Shown: positions 45,320 through 58,570, numbered from the stretch's first letter. The stretch is DNA of 62,000 nucleotides from Acanthaster planci (GCF_001949145.1 NW_019091360.1:2081110-2143109); one strand, 5' to 3'. The notes: generated by a model not told the origin, from the letters alone. Translations and numbers: made by a program.

Positions 45320-47009
45320 GATTTCCCTATCAAGTTGTCTCGCTTTCCTTCACCGATTACACCGGCAACAAGTGAACGAGCTAAGTGACAACTCCCGCAA
45401 TAGTCCGTGGAAGTCAGCTGAATATTTCCTACGATAAGAACACAATCAAATCACCGACGCTGGTTTAGGAAATTAGGATGTCAACATGTAAACTCACGCA
45501 GCATGGGAGCAATAAAATAACCGTTTTGCTGCTTCAGGCCGGCTGTGAACTATATATTTCAAAGTTGAACTGCTCCAACGTATCCTCGCCCACCGCACTC
45601 CACTTTCTACAAGTCAATTCACTTAGGCCTATTCGCCGATTCCTTTCTGTCGAACCTTTTAGTTCGTAATAAAAGATACAAGGAACTTCCGTAGGCCTAC
45701 GCGTAACCTGTTTGGTAAATTTTTCTTGATAGCGTTGCTGCTCGAGTATCCGTAAATTCAGGGAAAGACTCAATGCAGCAAACCGCGTCGGGTGAGTTTG
45801 AAAAATACATGTACGCATGATTAAAATATATATTATTCGCGCACCCTGTTACTGCCTGCATGATTTTGCCAGCATGATTAATATTGTGCCCGTCATCCTT
45901 CATTTTACAGTCACTCGGTTTGTGCGAAAAAAAATTCAGTACGTACCAAGTGACCCTATATGACCGCTTATTGTAGCCTCTCTGGGGGTATTCGCGCGAG
46001 AATAATTGTTAAATTATTGACATTAATGGGAGTGGCCTCGGTAGAAGGGTAACTATGCTAAATTTTTCAGACCACTTCGAAGGGACCTACCAATAGTTAC
46101 GTTTGTTTATTTTTATCAACGTCTCAAACACAACTTGTTGGAATCATGGGTTGTCTTAGTTTTAGCGACATTTAGAGTATGCGTCGATCCTTTCGCGAAA
46201 AAATTACTGCAAAATTCTAGAAACAAATTCGAGGAAATATTAGATTGGTAAAAACCAACAAAATAATAGCGCACGAATTTTTGGACATGTTATTGCGCTC
46301 AGCTAAGGTAAACAAAATTTCTTTGTGATGCCCTTACCTTTAATAGCAAGGCACTCTGAATATTGATGGACCAATCTAACAAAATACCATATATTGTGTA
46401 TTCCGAGAGGTTCCGCTAACGATGGAAGATGACACGCTTCACTGAGAATACTGTAAGACCAGTATGCCTGGTACTCCATCATCGTACAAAGCAAAATAAG
46501 CTATGGGAATATGAGTCTATTTGCCCTCAATGCTAGTACATAATCAATCAAAATACATCAGAAGAAGGCCCACGATAACAGATGGATGACAGTTGTGCGA
46601 AAGATTGAAGTGAGGGCGCCCTTTGGGAGAGCTGTCCTCATTTTAAACCTTAGTTTTTGTATTGTTTTCAATACGCAAAAATCATTTGCATACCCATGGT
46701 TATATTGCTACCATTGTTCTTCCAACTGTTCTGTTTACCTTCCAGTATCTGAATCTGTGAGGGATTGGTTTTCATTATACTCGCCTTGTGATAAGAAGTT
46801 GATTTTTTTTTCTACATGTGACGGTGCTGATCCTCGACGCTGTATGTTCAGACACAAGAACAGTCGGCGGCGTGCGTGTGTACTCCAAGGTGGTTGAGCT
46901 ATTCTCATCGATGCATTGTTGTGGGGCTTTGAACTCTATTCAATCCACAGTAATCAGGACGAGTCCACTGACTCACGGTAGGAGATCTCCTTATTTTTAT
47001 TCATGTCTG
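45320..47009. other. upstream region of the SRCR gene, no gene recognised
   Basis: Should contain the minus-strand promoter and 5' UTR of the SRCR gene near 45320-45500. No clear TATA box or upstream noncoding exon could be identified. Confidence 0.45.
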
Positions 47010-47340
47010 GACACGTATGGGCCCCGAGCTGGACCAAGAGAGGGTGCAATGTTCCCAGCAACGCGGGCTCCTATGGTAAATACCCTGTGGTAACTTGACA
47101 TCACTGGTTCACGAACGACTATGAACTTCAAGCGTTGCAGCAGTCACATCGATACTCTCCACCAACATGGCTCTGTTCAACCGGTGAGGGAGTGCTTCTG
47201 CTCAGGGCGGATAGGCCGCAAATGATTGCTCAGTGGAAAACAGTTCAGTTCATGCCATCTCTTATATTTCAGCCAGACGACCCGACCTTGGTAAGGGACT
47301 GCATCTGTACAAGTACCTTTTATCTTTGTCATCCACAAAG

Positions 47341-47478
47341 ATGACCATGATTGTACTCATAACTCTGGTGGTAGGGTGTATAGAATCCAACCCAGGGCCT
47401 TCTAGGCGGGGAAGAGAGTTCAAATGGCCTTGTGGGATAAGCAATCATGGGGGTATTGGGTGTCCTCCCACTTTTTGA
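47341..47478 (+). pseudogene. N-terminal ORF fragment with 2A-like motif
   Basis: MTMIVLITLVV followed by GCIESNPGP (47374-47400), then SRRGREFKWPCGI and a stop soon after. The hydrophobic run followed by x-I-E-x-N-P-G-P is the layout of 2A-like ribosome-skipping peptides. The canonical Asp before Val/Ile is Cys here, so activity is doubtful. The WPCGI resembles the start of the Cys-rich (PHD-like) region that follows in such LINE proteins, but it is cut short. Confidence 0.6.
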
Positions 47479-48342
47479 GGTGGGGAATGGGGTATTGAAT
47501 CATCCCCAAACACTTTTCTGTGATGAGCAAAAACATTAAAGCGGATTGTGCAGAATTTTCAGGACTTCCTAACGATAATATGTTTGCAATATCATTAAAA
47601 AGGGAAGGCAATTTATAAAAGCCATAATTACCCCATTCTGATGTAAGGTTCTGCATGAATTTGATACACATTAAAGATGAACATCTTATCATGAATATCA
47701 CCCCTCCTCCTCTAATGTATATGGTGTCAACCCCCCCCCCCCCGTTTTCAAATTTCCATGGCCGGGCAAGTCATTCGCCCACCCCCACGCCATCCCCAGT
47801 TTCCAACACAGATTTACGCCACTTTAAGCAATCGTACCCTTGAACACTCTGACGGAGCTATTACGTGATAGATGTCAGCTGTGGGTCCTCAGTAAGTGCT
47901 CAGGCATCTCAGGTGCAAATTACAATTTGTGTCAAGCCTGAGGAGCTTTGCGAGGATTTTGTTCCGCCTGTGACATGTTAAAACTTTGAAGATTCCTTCC
48001 TCTGAGATCATACGCTCATCACACAGGATTCATTCGGGTCTTCGAGCAAAGAAGAAGTCCTTTGAAATAGCAGAGAACTAGTAGCAGGAAAAGCATCGTT
48101 TATACCCACTGAACATGAAGCCTTGCGAAAGGGAATAAATAATAAACGTATCACTGCAGATATCATTAATACTGCAGGAGTACTACGTGACAAAGTACTT
48201 TCACCCGGCATCATTCATCGGCACCGAAGAGCCAGTTGTCTTGCCGAGAACCGGGTCTTGGGTGAATGATTCCGATTGAACTTGGGGAATGTGATGGAAA
48301 AAAACTCAAAGAGACATTTGCCACTGCCGAATCTCTCCACAC

Positions 48343-48846
48343 ATGGGACGCACGAGTGTATTACGCACATATCATCATCATTTATTCTGCGTGTATCTGA
48401 CGATGATGACGATGGTGTCGATATCGATGATCCCCATCAAATTTCCATCTTTCCATAGAACAGGTGTAGGGAAAGACGATGGTTGTGTCTTTATACCCTC
48501 GACTGAAAGGAAAGACTTGAAGGCTGACAAAGGTGAAATACCATGTTGTCAGTTGTTCCTGAAGTCATCAAACGCAAATGAACAAGTCCTCACTGGAGCT
48601 TTCTACCGACCTCCACTCCCACATGATAGCCCTCATGAAGCCGGAAATGAATTCAGTGTGAATTCGAGTATGAATTTACCCTTTGTTGTGCTTGGAGGAG
48701 CAGCGGCGTATCAAGCACAATCACGAAAGGAACTACTCGTATTTGCAGAGGCCCTTTATGAAAATTCTACAACCTCCAAAGTCCAAGTCTGTGGAGACCA
48801 AACAGTGCTCCTTCAAATATGTTTCGCAAAAATCATTGACAGTTAA
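48343..48846 (+). pseudogene. LINE endonuclease fragment
   Basis: The open frame reads GKDDGCVFIPSTERKDL, then LTGAFYRPPLPHDSP (LTGAFYRPP at 48589-48615), then LPFVVLGGAAA, matching the middle of APE-type LINE endonucleases. The catalytic GDFN after LGG has been lost. The first third, before about 48470, is probably not coding. Confidence 0.65.
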
Positions 48847-49144
48847 AGGCAAAGTACGGCCACAACGGCCCAATACTATTGTCTTCTGGTTCTAACAAGG
48901 AATAAGGGGCATCTTTACGTTCGAGCAAAGAAACCCGATACCCCTCAGAATGGGAGAGCTTTAAAATCTTCAAGATCATCATCAAACCCTCGTCGATGAT
49001 CAACAGGCATGTCATGAGAAAGCCAGCTCACTGAGACCAGTACACGATTTTGCTTGAAATCAAAACAGCTATGTCACCAGCACTGCGCAAGATGCTCCCT
49101 GCTGTCCGTAAAGATGCGAGCAATTTAGCAATGTTAGGCCTATT

Positions 49145-49363
49145 CAGTGCGGCGATGTGAAGCTTGGTTACATGGATAGAACATTGCAACACCTAGCCAG
49201 CCGTATTAAGGAGCATGTTCCTTCCTCTATCCGTAGTATAACTTGTCAGCGTCGCGTAAACAACCGCCCCGTGCAAGTAAAGACTCACAACAAACACCCT
49301 AACCAACGCACTTGCTCGATCACCCTAAATGTTAGAAACAATACAGCGAACCGCAGTTAACCA
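49145..49363 (+). pseudogene. Penelope-like element GIY-YIG endonuclease fragment
   Basis: QCGDVKLGYMDRTLQHLASR then IKEHVPSSIRS. The CGD..YVG.T.R.LQ.RI.EHVP pattern is that of the C-terminal GIY-YIG nuclease of Penelope-like retroelements; the YVG core has decayed to KLG. The frame stays open to a TAA but loses similarity after about 50 residues. Confidence 0.6.
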
Positions 49364-49559
49364 GCCAAAGCACGCAATTTCAGTCATTTACGCATGCTCG
49401 AGGCTACACGTACTTTCAGTTCACTGGACCAGTTCTCTGCCGTCAGAAAGAATTCGTCTCCACACTCCACTGTCAATTAGCATCTAATGTCATTCTCGCG
49501 TGTATGCTCTGATGAGTGCAAGTCGATAAGTACCTTAGCATGCCTTTCTCGTTACTGAA

Positions 49560-49800
49560 CTCTATTTTTTCGATTTTGTAGTACCAAGCATCTATTCAGA
49601 TACAGCAGTCTTGGACTTTGCTGAAGACCTTGATGCTGTGTCTCAGCAGAACCTTTTTTGCAAGTTTATAACCACTGTGGAGTTTGGGGAAATGAAAGCC
49701 TAGATTTCGGCTTTCCTTAGTAATCGCCATCAGCGAGTGGTAAACAAAACAGCAAATCGTAAGCACAGTATCGGGTCATTAATGGAGTCCCCAAAGAGTA
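49560..49800 (+). pseudogene. LINE reverse-transcriptase fragment
   Basis: VLDFAEDLDAVSQQNLF (49608-49658) corresponds to RT motif A (L-D-F-x-x-x-F-D-x-V-S-H), retaining the first Asp. YNHCGVWGN follows in a shifted frame, then ISAFLSNRHQRVV (49703-49741). These are characteristic of CR1/L2-type RTs. Contains a stop and frameshifts. Confidence 0.65.
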
Positions 49801-52800
49801 AGGACATGAAGGAGAAGTGTTACCAGGCTGTTTGCAGACGACTGCCTAAACAACAGGAGCATAAAATACAATTTTTTCCATGCAATAGAAAGAAGAAAGG
49901 ATTGATCAAACCCGCTTTATACCTTAGTAGGACCTTTATCGCCGCCACTGGAGCTCTTGCCGAAATAGTTCAAGTGCGCCCTCCAACGACAATTTTGTTT
50001 GGGGCTCCGTCGAGAAAATAATTTTTTACGTTATTCGTTTGCACTTGTCAGTAATGTCACTTGCTCGTGCAATAATATCTGTCGCGAGTGAGCAAAAAAA
50101 ATTTAAAACGTGCCCTAAAGAACGATTTCGGCAGAGTTTAGTAGTTTACATTTTCAAGTATAAAAGGCTGTAGATTTGAAACGTAAAAAACTTCTGTATG
50201 TCATCTTAACGGGAAGTGCATCAGTGGAACCGGAAACGTGAAGAGGTATACAATCACTATGAAACCATCGCAACTGCAAATCGACTTATTTTAACGACTT
50301 AACTGTTTTGGCCTCCTTTTGCTGCGGGCATTGCAAAAGAGGTTCGAAGAGTTAACCATATCTATTTAACACTCTCTTACCGCAACCGATTACACCGTTA
50401 GATTTCTAGTTTTCTTTTACCATTTCCGGAGGAATTCCTTCTGGTTCTGAAGTCCCAAATTGATTTACTCCAAATATGTTTTCCGAAGTCATCGAAGTTT
50501 GACGCTCGGGTGAAGAACGTATGTACTTGTACTCAAACTGAACATTGTTAATGCCGTAATTTTATTGCAGTTTCTCTAAATACATTCCTGTATCCCATTT
50601 AATTCCATTTCAAATTGAATTTGCTACACAAGGGCTCTTCGATTCTTGTTTTGGGTGTTATGCTGATGTAACGTCAACTGCATATTCCCAAGGAGGAAAC
50701 CTCAGTTTTTATTTGCACCAAAGTTGTCCAAAATGGACGATCTTTTGCCTCATCTTTGAAGGTTTTACTTATTTCTGTAACCGACTCCTCCTCATTAATG
50801 CATGAAACTTTGACATTCCCTTTTGTTTAAGCATAATTTTCAAAAATTTTACCTCTGTCCACTTAGAATAATTCTTCTGGCAAACGAAGGCGCTCTTGCT
50901 GCAATGATAATCACGAAGACATTGTTCACTTAAGACGTCTTTGGCTCAACGCATGAAACTCATTTTTTTTCTGTCTGAAACGTTTTCGTTAAGAAACGTT
51001 GCTTACAACAAAGCCTGATCAACTACGACTGGGCACCTGTCCTTGACGAAGAGACGAGTTTTTCGAGGTTTAGATGAAGAAACTACAAATTAAACAGAGG
51101 CTTGATTAAACATTACTAGTCAAGTTTTAGTAATAAGATGTCTTTATGGTCCTTAAGAGTTCTGATGATATTTTGATGTGAGACCTGGTACCTGGCAGTT
51201 ACACTGACTGTTCTATAGAACCATATTTCCAAAAATCGGCTGCGCTCATCTGCCGTGTATGTACCAAAGCACAGGTTCTAACAAATGGATATGTACTCAG
51301 GCAAACCGTCTAGGTTCTGATCACGATCTACCGATGTTGACTTTCCCACCATTCTGTTTACTTTCAGCTTAATAAACATGGATTGTTCCGCGGCAGCCAC
51401 ATCAGGCAAACTAAAACAGGCATACTTCCATATCAGAAGTCCGGTGTATCATGTCAACAAGACTTGAGGTATATGTACAGCAGGTGAATATGCCTCAATA
51501 AAACGAGGTTGTTTTCTATTGGACCAGAGTGAAGGGAGACTGGTCAAGGTTTGTCCTGAACGTGGCGCGTGAAATAAAAATACAGAAAGATTCAATGAAA
51601 TTGAATCAATAATTGAAACTGTCTTTTCTCACTTAGTCTGTAAAATTACAAAAGACAACAATGTGGTTTTTCGTGGGCTGTTTGTCTAGGAATTAAACAA
51701 ATTGTCGACAATCTGGCAGCCATCACGTGAAACCCACGTCGCACATGCTGAGAAAAACACGATCCATGTTATCCGCTCCCACAACGCGGTGGATTTTAAT
51801 TTTTGACAGTGGAATATCATTCATGAAAGCATGCATTCCGCTGTAGTCGAGGAGCGTGACGTCCCTGGTAACCTGACTCATGGCCGAGAGTTTGTTGTCT
51901 TAGTCTTTAAAAAATAGAGAAATCTGATCAATAAAGACCAAAAAGCGAGGGCTGCATGGTTTTGATTTCATATTTTGAAATGTACACTTTAGTGAAATTG
52001 CCAACAAATTACAGATCACACTGGAAAGGACTGCTTGATGGCAGTGCATTTGTTGAACGTTAAAGACTGACTCCAGTCAAACGGAGTACTGCTACGTCGA
52101 GAAAATGTTTTATCCACTCTTAGAGCAAAGAATGAAATTGATGCGGCTCACGGTAAAGATGATTATCACTCCGCTTCAGTTTTTGGAAAGGGCAAGTACG
52201 AATGGTAACATTTCTCCGCCGATTGAATCCTTTGAAATCCACGGCGGCCCCAATCGAAATCTGATTGGCAAAATACTGCGAAGTGGTCGCGCACTTGTCA
52301 TCCTAAAACGCCATTAAGTCCCCGTTGTTTCCTCCATAATCAAGGTCTTAGGAGATCAAAGGGGGCCGGCCCGCTAGCCGCCCCTGATCAAAGGCACCGC
52401 CAAGCTGGGGCGGTCTTTTTGCCAGCTTTGCGGTGCTTTGGACCGAGCCGCGCCGGGGGGCCCCCGGGCCCTGTCGGGTCGGCTTTGGCCGGGGTTTGGA
52501 TAGTACACAACACGGGGAGGAGTTGTTTGCGCAACGGTAGACTCAGGACCCTTCCCACTGTACCCTGCGGCCTAATGCATTTGTGTGTGTTTGCCAGTCA
52601 TTCCCCAGACCACGGTCGAAGTGGCTACGGTTCACGGTACCGCCAGCACGACAAAAGTCCCATTTTAATATCAGCGGGGAAATGTGCGGTTTGTCTGTGC
52701 ACCCTTTTTATGTCTGTGTGTTTGTCGGTGTGTCTGGTAAATGGCGTTAATTGAAGTTCCTTGGCCATTTATAACGTTAGGTCTGTTTATGTCCACTGTC

Positions 52801-55800
52801 AAAGGTCGTTTTGCCAATCGAGTTTCTTGATTAATTTTTCGGTCGGATCAAGCAATCACAGGGGTGTAAACTCTCAGCATTAACTTATGTTGATTTAATT
52901 TGAGAAAACTCTACTGCCTTGTGGGTTTAAATCGCACTCATAATCACAGATAAATATCTTGCGTCTTGCCCTCCTTTTCTCTGTTATCAGCAATCTTTAT
53001 AACACCCGGCAGCCACGTTCATGCTACATGTATTGTTGGTCCACGTCGCACATATTCTGTGCGCCAGGTATATAACAAGCTCTCTCCACATTTAAATCTG
53101 ATTGTTTTCTACAATGGTCAGAATAGTAATGTTAACAAGGCATCGCATACAAAATAATGACAAGCTCATGGTTGGTACTTTATGCAATGAAATTTTCACT
53201 GCAGTCCTGGTTCAATGTTCAATTCTTACTTTTCATTTTGCCATTTGTAATTTGTAAGGGTATTTTGGTGCCGTTTATTTTGTTGCTGATGAAAATGTTC
53301 ATAATCATGAACGAAAGTGTAATTTAATCTTAACACCAAACCTAAAGTTATTCCACCACTTGCCAGAATTTTGAATGTTTTGCTTTCTTATATTTTCATT
53401 TCTGAAGTTGTTCGTCATTATTTCAGCTAATGACAGAAGGCCATTTTAGCAAGTTTCCTAAAAAACGTTTTAGTGAGCAAATTTGGTTTGAATCGGAACA
53501 GAATACCCCTATGTGTATTATACAGCGTCCTCCTAGAATAAAACCAAAATAAAAGCGCCCTCATTTGTCGGGAAATGGCAAAAACAATTTTAAATGTATG
53601 AAAAAGTACACCTTTCAATAAGATTAAACAAAAAAGGGATATCAAATGGTTTGCATACACCTTTGAAGAGTAGAAGGTTTCCAAATAAAGATTCACCTCC
53701 CAGATACTTTAAATGAAAGCACGAGTTTGAAGAGACGCTGATTTGGTATGCAGTTTAGAGAAGACATCCAGCACAACGCACTAGTTTAAGTACATGTACA
53801 TGTATAAGGAGATTTTTTTTTTAAAATTTCTAACCCGTTCCGTATCTTCCAAACAGTAACCTGTTTTGAAGTCAGGCAGAGAAACATGGGTTTTCGTGTT
53901 CGTGTCGAACATTGTTAGACACAAGGGTGAACAATTAAGAGTGGCAGGCATGAGACGTGTGATGGGAGCATCTGAAAACAGGAAGGCTGAGGCACATTTT
54001 TCCCTAGGATGACTATAGCATACGACTAACACAGCATTCTCTCAGATGTTAAATGTTTGGTACGCCACATTCAGCTGTCTCTCCCGTCTTTATCACCGCG
54101 CTCGGTTAGACGGTGCAAGCAAAGGCAAGGTGTATGAGGTTCACGCGTAATCCCCATTGTCTAATTTTAGAGAATATTGTGTTTCGTGGGGAGTAGAACT
54201 TCATAAACTTTTCCTAGCATAGCTGTTCAGTAAATAACATCATAAACTCATATTTTATTGAACAGATCATACTTCGAATTGTACCCTTCAGTTTCACTTT
54301 AGCAGGCAAAGGAAAGTCTCATACTAGTCCACAGCAACGGATGCAGACAGCTTCCCGAGTGCCGGGCGGCGCGCGGTGCGCGTGGCTATCTTCTGAAGAA
54401 GGCGGTGGGCTTTGATCAGAAAACGCAATTACGCAGACGGCATACAATTAGGGATAATTACCGCCGGGCTGTGGCCGGCAATTACGCGTGGGAGGCCCGG
54501 GATGACAGTCCTCAGACAACGGAGCCGGGGATGGAGTTTTGGTGGTATGGTGTCAACCACTTTCGAATTCCATAGTCTGTGTTCTATTTCTGCGCCGAGT
54601 GTCAACGTCACATCGTGTATATGCTCATTTAATGCGCTGAAGAGAAAGGGCATGTGGCAGTAAGCCGACACATCAGGAGAAGGTACGGACTGCAAGAGGG
54701 TTTCTGTCTGACGTGTGTGTATAGGGGGAGCAGAAGGAGGCGCAAAATTTGTTTGTCTACGTTTTGTTGTTATGATGGACAGTCTTTTCATAGATCATTC
54801 CACTTTTGCCTTCTTGTCAACGGACTTTTTTTGGCGACTATGAATCTGTACGTCATGAGTTTCTCTCAGAAGCAATTTGTAAGGATTTTTATACTTTGAG
54901 ATCCTTCTACATAGAAATTAGGGGATCCAAAAGATGACCCCTCTCTTTCTGTTGCAGTTTGATAAATGCAGCACTTCAGTCAGCTAAAGGTTTAATTGCA
55001 ATGTGACGCGTGCTATGATATTCGTAAAAGGTTGTGGAGTTGCACCACGGTTACATGTATGTGACTTGTTGGACTTGCATAGGGGTGAACTTCGATGAAC
55101 AGGTGAAGCTTGAGAGTGGGTCCGGGGCATCAATTTGCGCCTAATTACCCCCATCACGTCAATCAACAAGACCTTTCCACCCCAGCGCCAAACAACTAGC
55201 CCCTCCAAAACAATCCTGTCAACGGTCCACCAATCTCCTATGGTGTAAGATATCTAACCGTAGCGACGCTTCAGCCTATTGGACAAAGCGGACACGCTTG
55301 ACGGATCTTCCTGTCAGGTTGGTCCGCCGCAAGCCACCCCGTGATTGGCAAGTAGGGGCTTAGCATGCAGGTGGTGAAAGAAACCTGGCTCGGGAGGAGC
55401 CGGCCACGAACTGTTGACTTAGGACAGGCCCCTCAGATGTTCACCGGCAATTGGCTGAAGGGGCGAGGGGGGGGTCGAGAGCACGCCTTTGTCCGCTGCG
55501 CGCCCTGTTGAAATGCGACCCTTCACGTGTGGACGTTGCCACTCGGTAAACGGTCTGACTCCTTGAGTTTGCCGCCCAAGATAAGTTCGCTTCTAAGAGG
55601 ATTTACAAGTCTTCCTGTTCGACAAAAGGGTGTGAATTGATGCCCTCGCGTTGAAAACGTCACCTCCGGGGGGAGAGGAGATGTGAGAGGGCATGGAGGT
55701 AGCTCCTTGGTGAGAGAACAGAGCAAGAATCGGGATAAGGGAATTCTGGTTTTGGCCAGAAACCCGAGACGAAAGCAAGAAACAACAGAGAGGACCGAAA

Positions 55801-57802
55801 ACGGGATGGGACGGGTGTTGACGCTAAAAGCATAGAAGATAATAACCATGACCCTGAATGGTTACTACTACTAGACATACATCTGCTAGGCTTTCCATCA
55901 TAAAAGTGCAAATCGATAGAAGTGTGTGTTGCTAATTTCCATCCTTGAAAGAGGAAGTCACTTTGATGATGTTAATCAAAAGAGTACCAAAAACCTTCAG
56001 TATATATATACTACTACAAATTCACAGACGACCCTCCTTTCCCCCGAATGTTGCTGTTGTTCGACAAACTTGCATTGTCAGTCTAAAAAAGACCCCCATC
56101 ACTTTGTACATGTCAGTTTTAAGGAAAGGATCAAAAGGGGTGAACAGTGAGATTACGGAGCACCAACAGTTGATGGCCGCGGTCAGCACTCTTACCTCAG
56201 TACTAATTACACCCGTTCGCGTGAGCCGCCCCACTACTCCCTCGTGACCCCATCATTAAAGGGGTAATCGCCAGGAACATTCGTTGTCAAAGTTCGAAGA
56301 GGATGCAATATGCATCCACGCCATTTAAGGCATGGCTGTCAATGTGCACCACTCAGAATCCAAGTCAAATTACGATCACTTCGGTTTTGTGGGCAATGAT
56401 CTTAAAATTCTGATGAAAACACAACCCCTTCTGGTGAGCAGCTCGTAATTATGAGATTTTTTATGTTTTAATCTTCTAAATTTCAGAAATATCTATAAAA
56501 AAGGATTAGATTTGACAAAATATTGCAAATTTGTGTGTTTTCTAACAATATCCTATCATCTGCACGGGATAGCCGAAGCGGTGGCTATTGTGCAGTGGCT
56601 GAAGAAGAAGAACATGAGAAAGGGTTGTGGAATCGATGGTGGTGTTAGACGTCAGAAATCACATTGGCTGGGAAGGGAATGAGAGGTCAGCATGTAAACC
56701 TGACGTTTCACTTCCCCACAGCAGGACGACATCAACATAATGTGCAAAGTAGAGTAGAAAGAACTGGGAAAATGTATGCCACGTGTCGACAAAATTTAAC
56801 CGAGTTACAAAAAACAGTAAGCGCGTGGGGCTTGGCACGGCCCGCCGTGCGATTTCATTATCGCCGGCCTCCCTTCCGATAAGCACCCGGCTGTGTTAAC
56901 ACACATGGTGCAATATTATTATTAATCAGCGTGGAATAACTCGTCTGCGAGCAGGAAGGGAAGGAATTGATCCAAAGGAGCGCGTTCGGCAGTCGGCCAG
57001 CCGAAATTAATTTCCGAAGTCGGCGCGCAAGCCCCCTCGGTTAATTGCCGGCGGCCATTAGAAATTCACCGGCCTATCATCCGTGGCCCAAACCCTCTGG
57101 TCTCGCCGCCGGCTGGCGGAGTTGGGCTCTGGTCTGTGATGGCGGTAAAATTATTGTTCGGCCTCCCTTTCAACAAATTTCCTCCCCACGTAACGGCAAC
57201 GACACAGAAGAACTGGTAATGATCACATGGAAACATGCTTCCCAAACTCTGCAGCTCCGTTTCAACGTGTGGTGCTCCGTACCCGACACTGCCAAATGTG
57301 AGATTACCCTTTAGCCTCAATCTTCTTACTAGCGAATTTGTCTGTGAGAAACAGAAGCGCGCGCAGCACGCCCAGAAACTCAGAGTGGCTAGGATGATGG
57401 TGATGTGGGAAAGAAATAAAAACTTTCAAAATATCTAATTAAGCTATTTCTTACAGCCATTAAATGTTTAAAGTATGCGAGTGCGGCAAGAATATATTAC
57501 ACGTTGCTATCAACTTTCCAATTTTTTAGTCACAACAATGTGGGATAAATAATAAAAAATGGGCAACCGTTTGATCATAAACATTACATTCAGAGATAAG
57601 TGTTTACAGCTTGCGTTATCGTTGGTGGCGCTGTGACACCGTGTACGACGTCACAAATTTACATCATTAAATGTTTTGAGTAGGCGTTTGTATTCATAGG
57701 AGTGTGATAGGGTGTGCATTTATATACACACTATGCGTACTACTTCACCGTTTTCATGCAGGCATTCCTTTACTGGCCAGAGTCCTGACCCCCATTATGG
57801 CT
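49801..57802. other. no gene recognised; partly GC-rich, possible regulatory block
   Basis: 50.0-52.3 kb is ordinary AT-leaning sequence. 52.36-52.5 kb is very GC-rich and contains a hairpin (listed). 54.3-57.4 kb alternates GC-rich patches with TAATTA/CAATTA motifs and related short words, such as CGGCCTCCCTT at 56870 and 57155. No domain, RNA gene or convincing exon. Confidence 0.45.
52390..52440. other. GC-rich stem-loop
   Basis: AAAGGCACCGCCAAGCTGG pairs with CCAGCTTTGCGGTGCTTT across a 13-base loop, with one bulge and one mismatch. Could be a structured RNA, a transposon relic or a regulatory element. Confidence 0.5.
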
Positions 57803-57970
57803 CATAATTACCCCTTGATGAGGGGAACAAAAGGAAATGGGGGCAGCGGCACACGCAAAGGGTGGTGATCTAGGTTGGGTGGGGGTGTTTGTCGCAGGCG
57901 GCTCCCCTCTGCACTGCCCCTAATCTCCCCCATCGCATTAATTACTTTCCCATAAACGACAAGCAATCAT
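57803..57970. promoter_or_regulatory. paralogous noncoding module A
   Basis: Starts TAATTACCCCTTGA, contains AGCGGCACACGCAAAGGGTG, GGTGTTTGTCGCAGGCGGC, CCCTCTGCACTG, ATTAATTA and ends AACGACAAG. It shares this order with modules B and C. TAATTA is a homeodomain-type core. No coding potential; a regulatory role is inferred. Confidence 0.55.
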
Positions 57971-58411
57971 GGAATGAATTCTTTGCAGCATATAGATAAT
58001 CCAGTCATCATTAATTGGCCGGGCTGATTGGACTAGCCATGTCATTAAGTCTACTGGGGGATTTTTAAATGATTAATCATAAAGTTCTGAGCAAGCATCC
58101 CACAGTGTTATGTGCAGGGGTTTTGAAACAGCTAACTGTTGGAAAAACAAGTGTAAACTGAAACTCTATGTCCATTGTAAGTTACCCCTCCAGTCATAAA
58201 CATGAATTTGAAGTTGTAACATGCGCAACTCAGCTCAGCAGGATAGTGTACCTGTACACAGTCCTGACCACAGGAGGCGCTGATGACATCAACTGGTCAT
58301 GTCAGAGGTCAAGTTTCTTCTTTAGTCTTGCGCTTTCGGGGGGACGCATTTTGGTCGCGTTTCTTGTTTGTCAGGATGCATTTCACCCCTGCCACTGCCC
58401 CCTTTGTACCC

Positions 58412-58570
58412 GGTAATTACCCCTTGACAAGAGGGGGGTGGATCAGCGGCACACGCAAAGGGTGTAACCAGGACCAGGGTGGGGTGTTTGTCACAGGCGG
58501 CAACCCTCTGTGCGCCGCCTAATCGCTTCAAGTAGATTTAATTACAAGTCCCTAAATGACAGACATTCTC
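58412..58570. promoter_or_regulatory. paralogous noncoding module B
   Basis: TAATTACCCCTTGA, AGCGGCACACGCAAAGGGTG (identical to A), GGTGTTTGTCACAGGCGGC, CCCTCTGTGC, TTTAATTAC, AAATGACAG (a TALE-like TGACAG). About 600 bp from A, same orientation. Confidence 0.55.

Larger units (their letters stand above)
47010..49800 (+). mobile_element. decayed CR1/L2-like LINE with 2A-like motif
   Basis: In order on the plus strand: a 5' region shared with 33005-33245, a short reading frame with a 2A-like motif then WPCGI (47341-47478), endonuclease remains (about 48450-48840) and RT remains (49608-49741). A Penelope-type fragment interrupts it at 49145-49363. 2A-like sequences at this position are known in CR1/L2-type LINEs of sea urchins and other marine invertebrates. 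Heavily broken. Confidence 0.65.

Noticed and set aside
52419-52754. 111-codon open frame in GC-rich DNA
   Set aside because: High GC explains the lack of stops; no domain, and it overlaps the hairpin.
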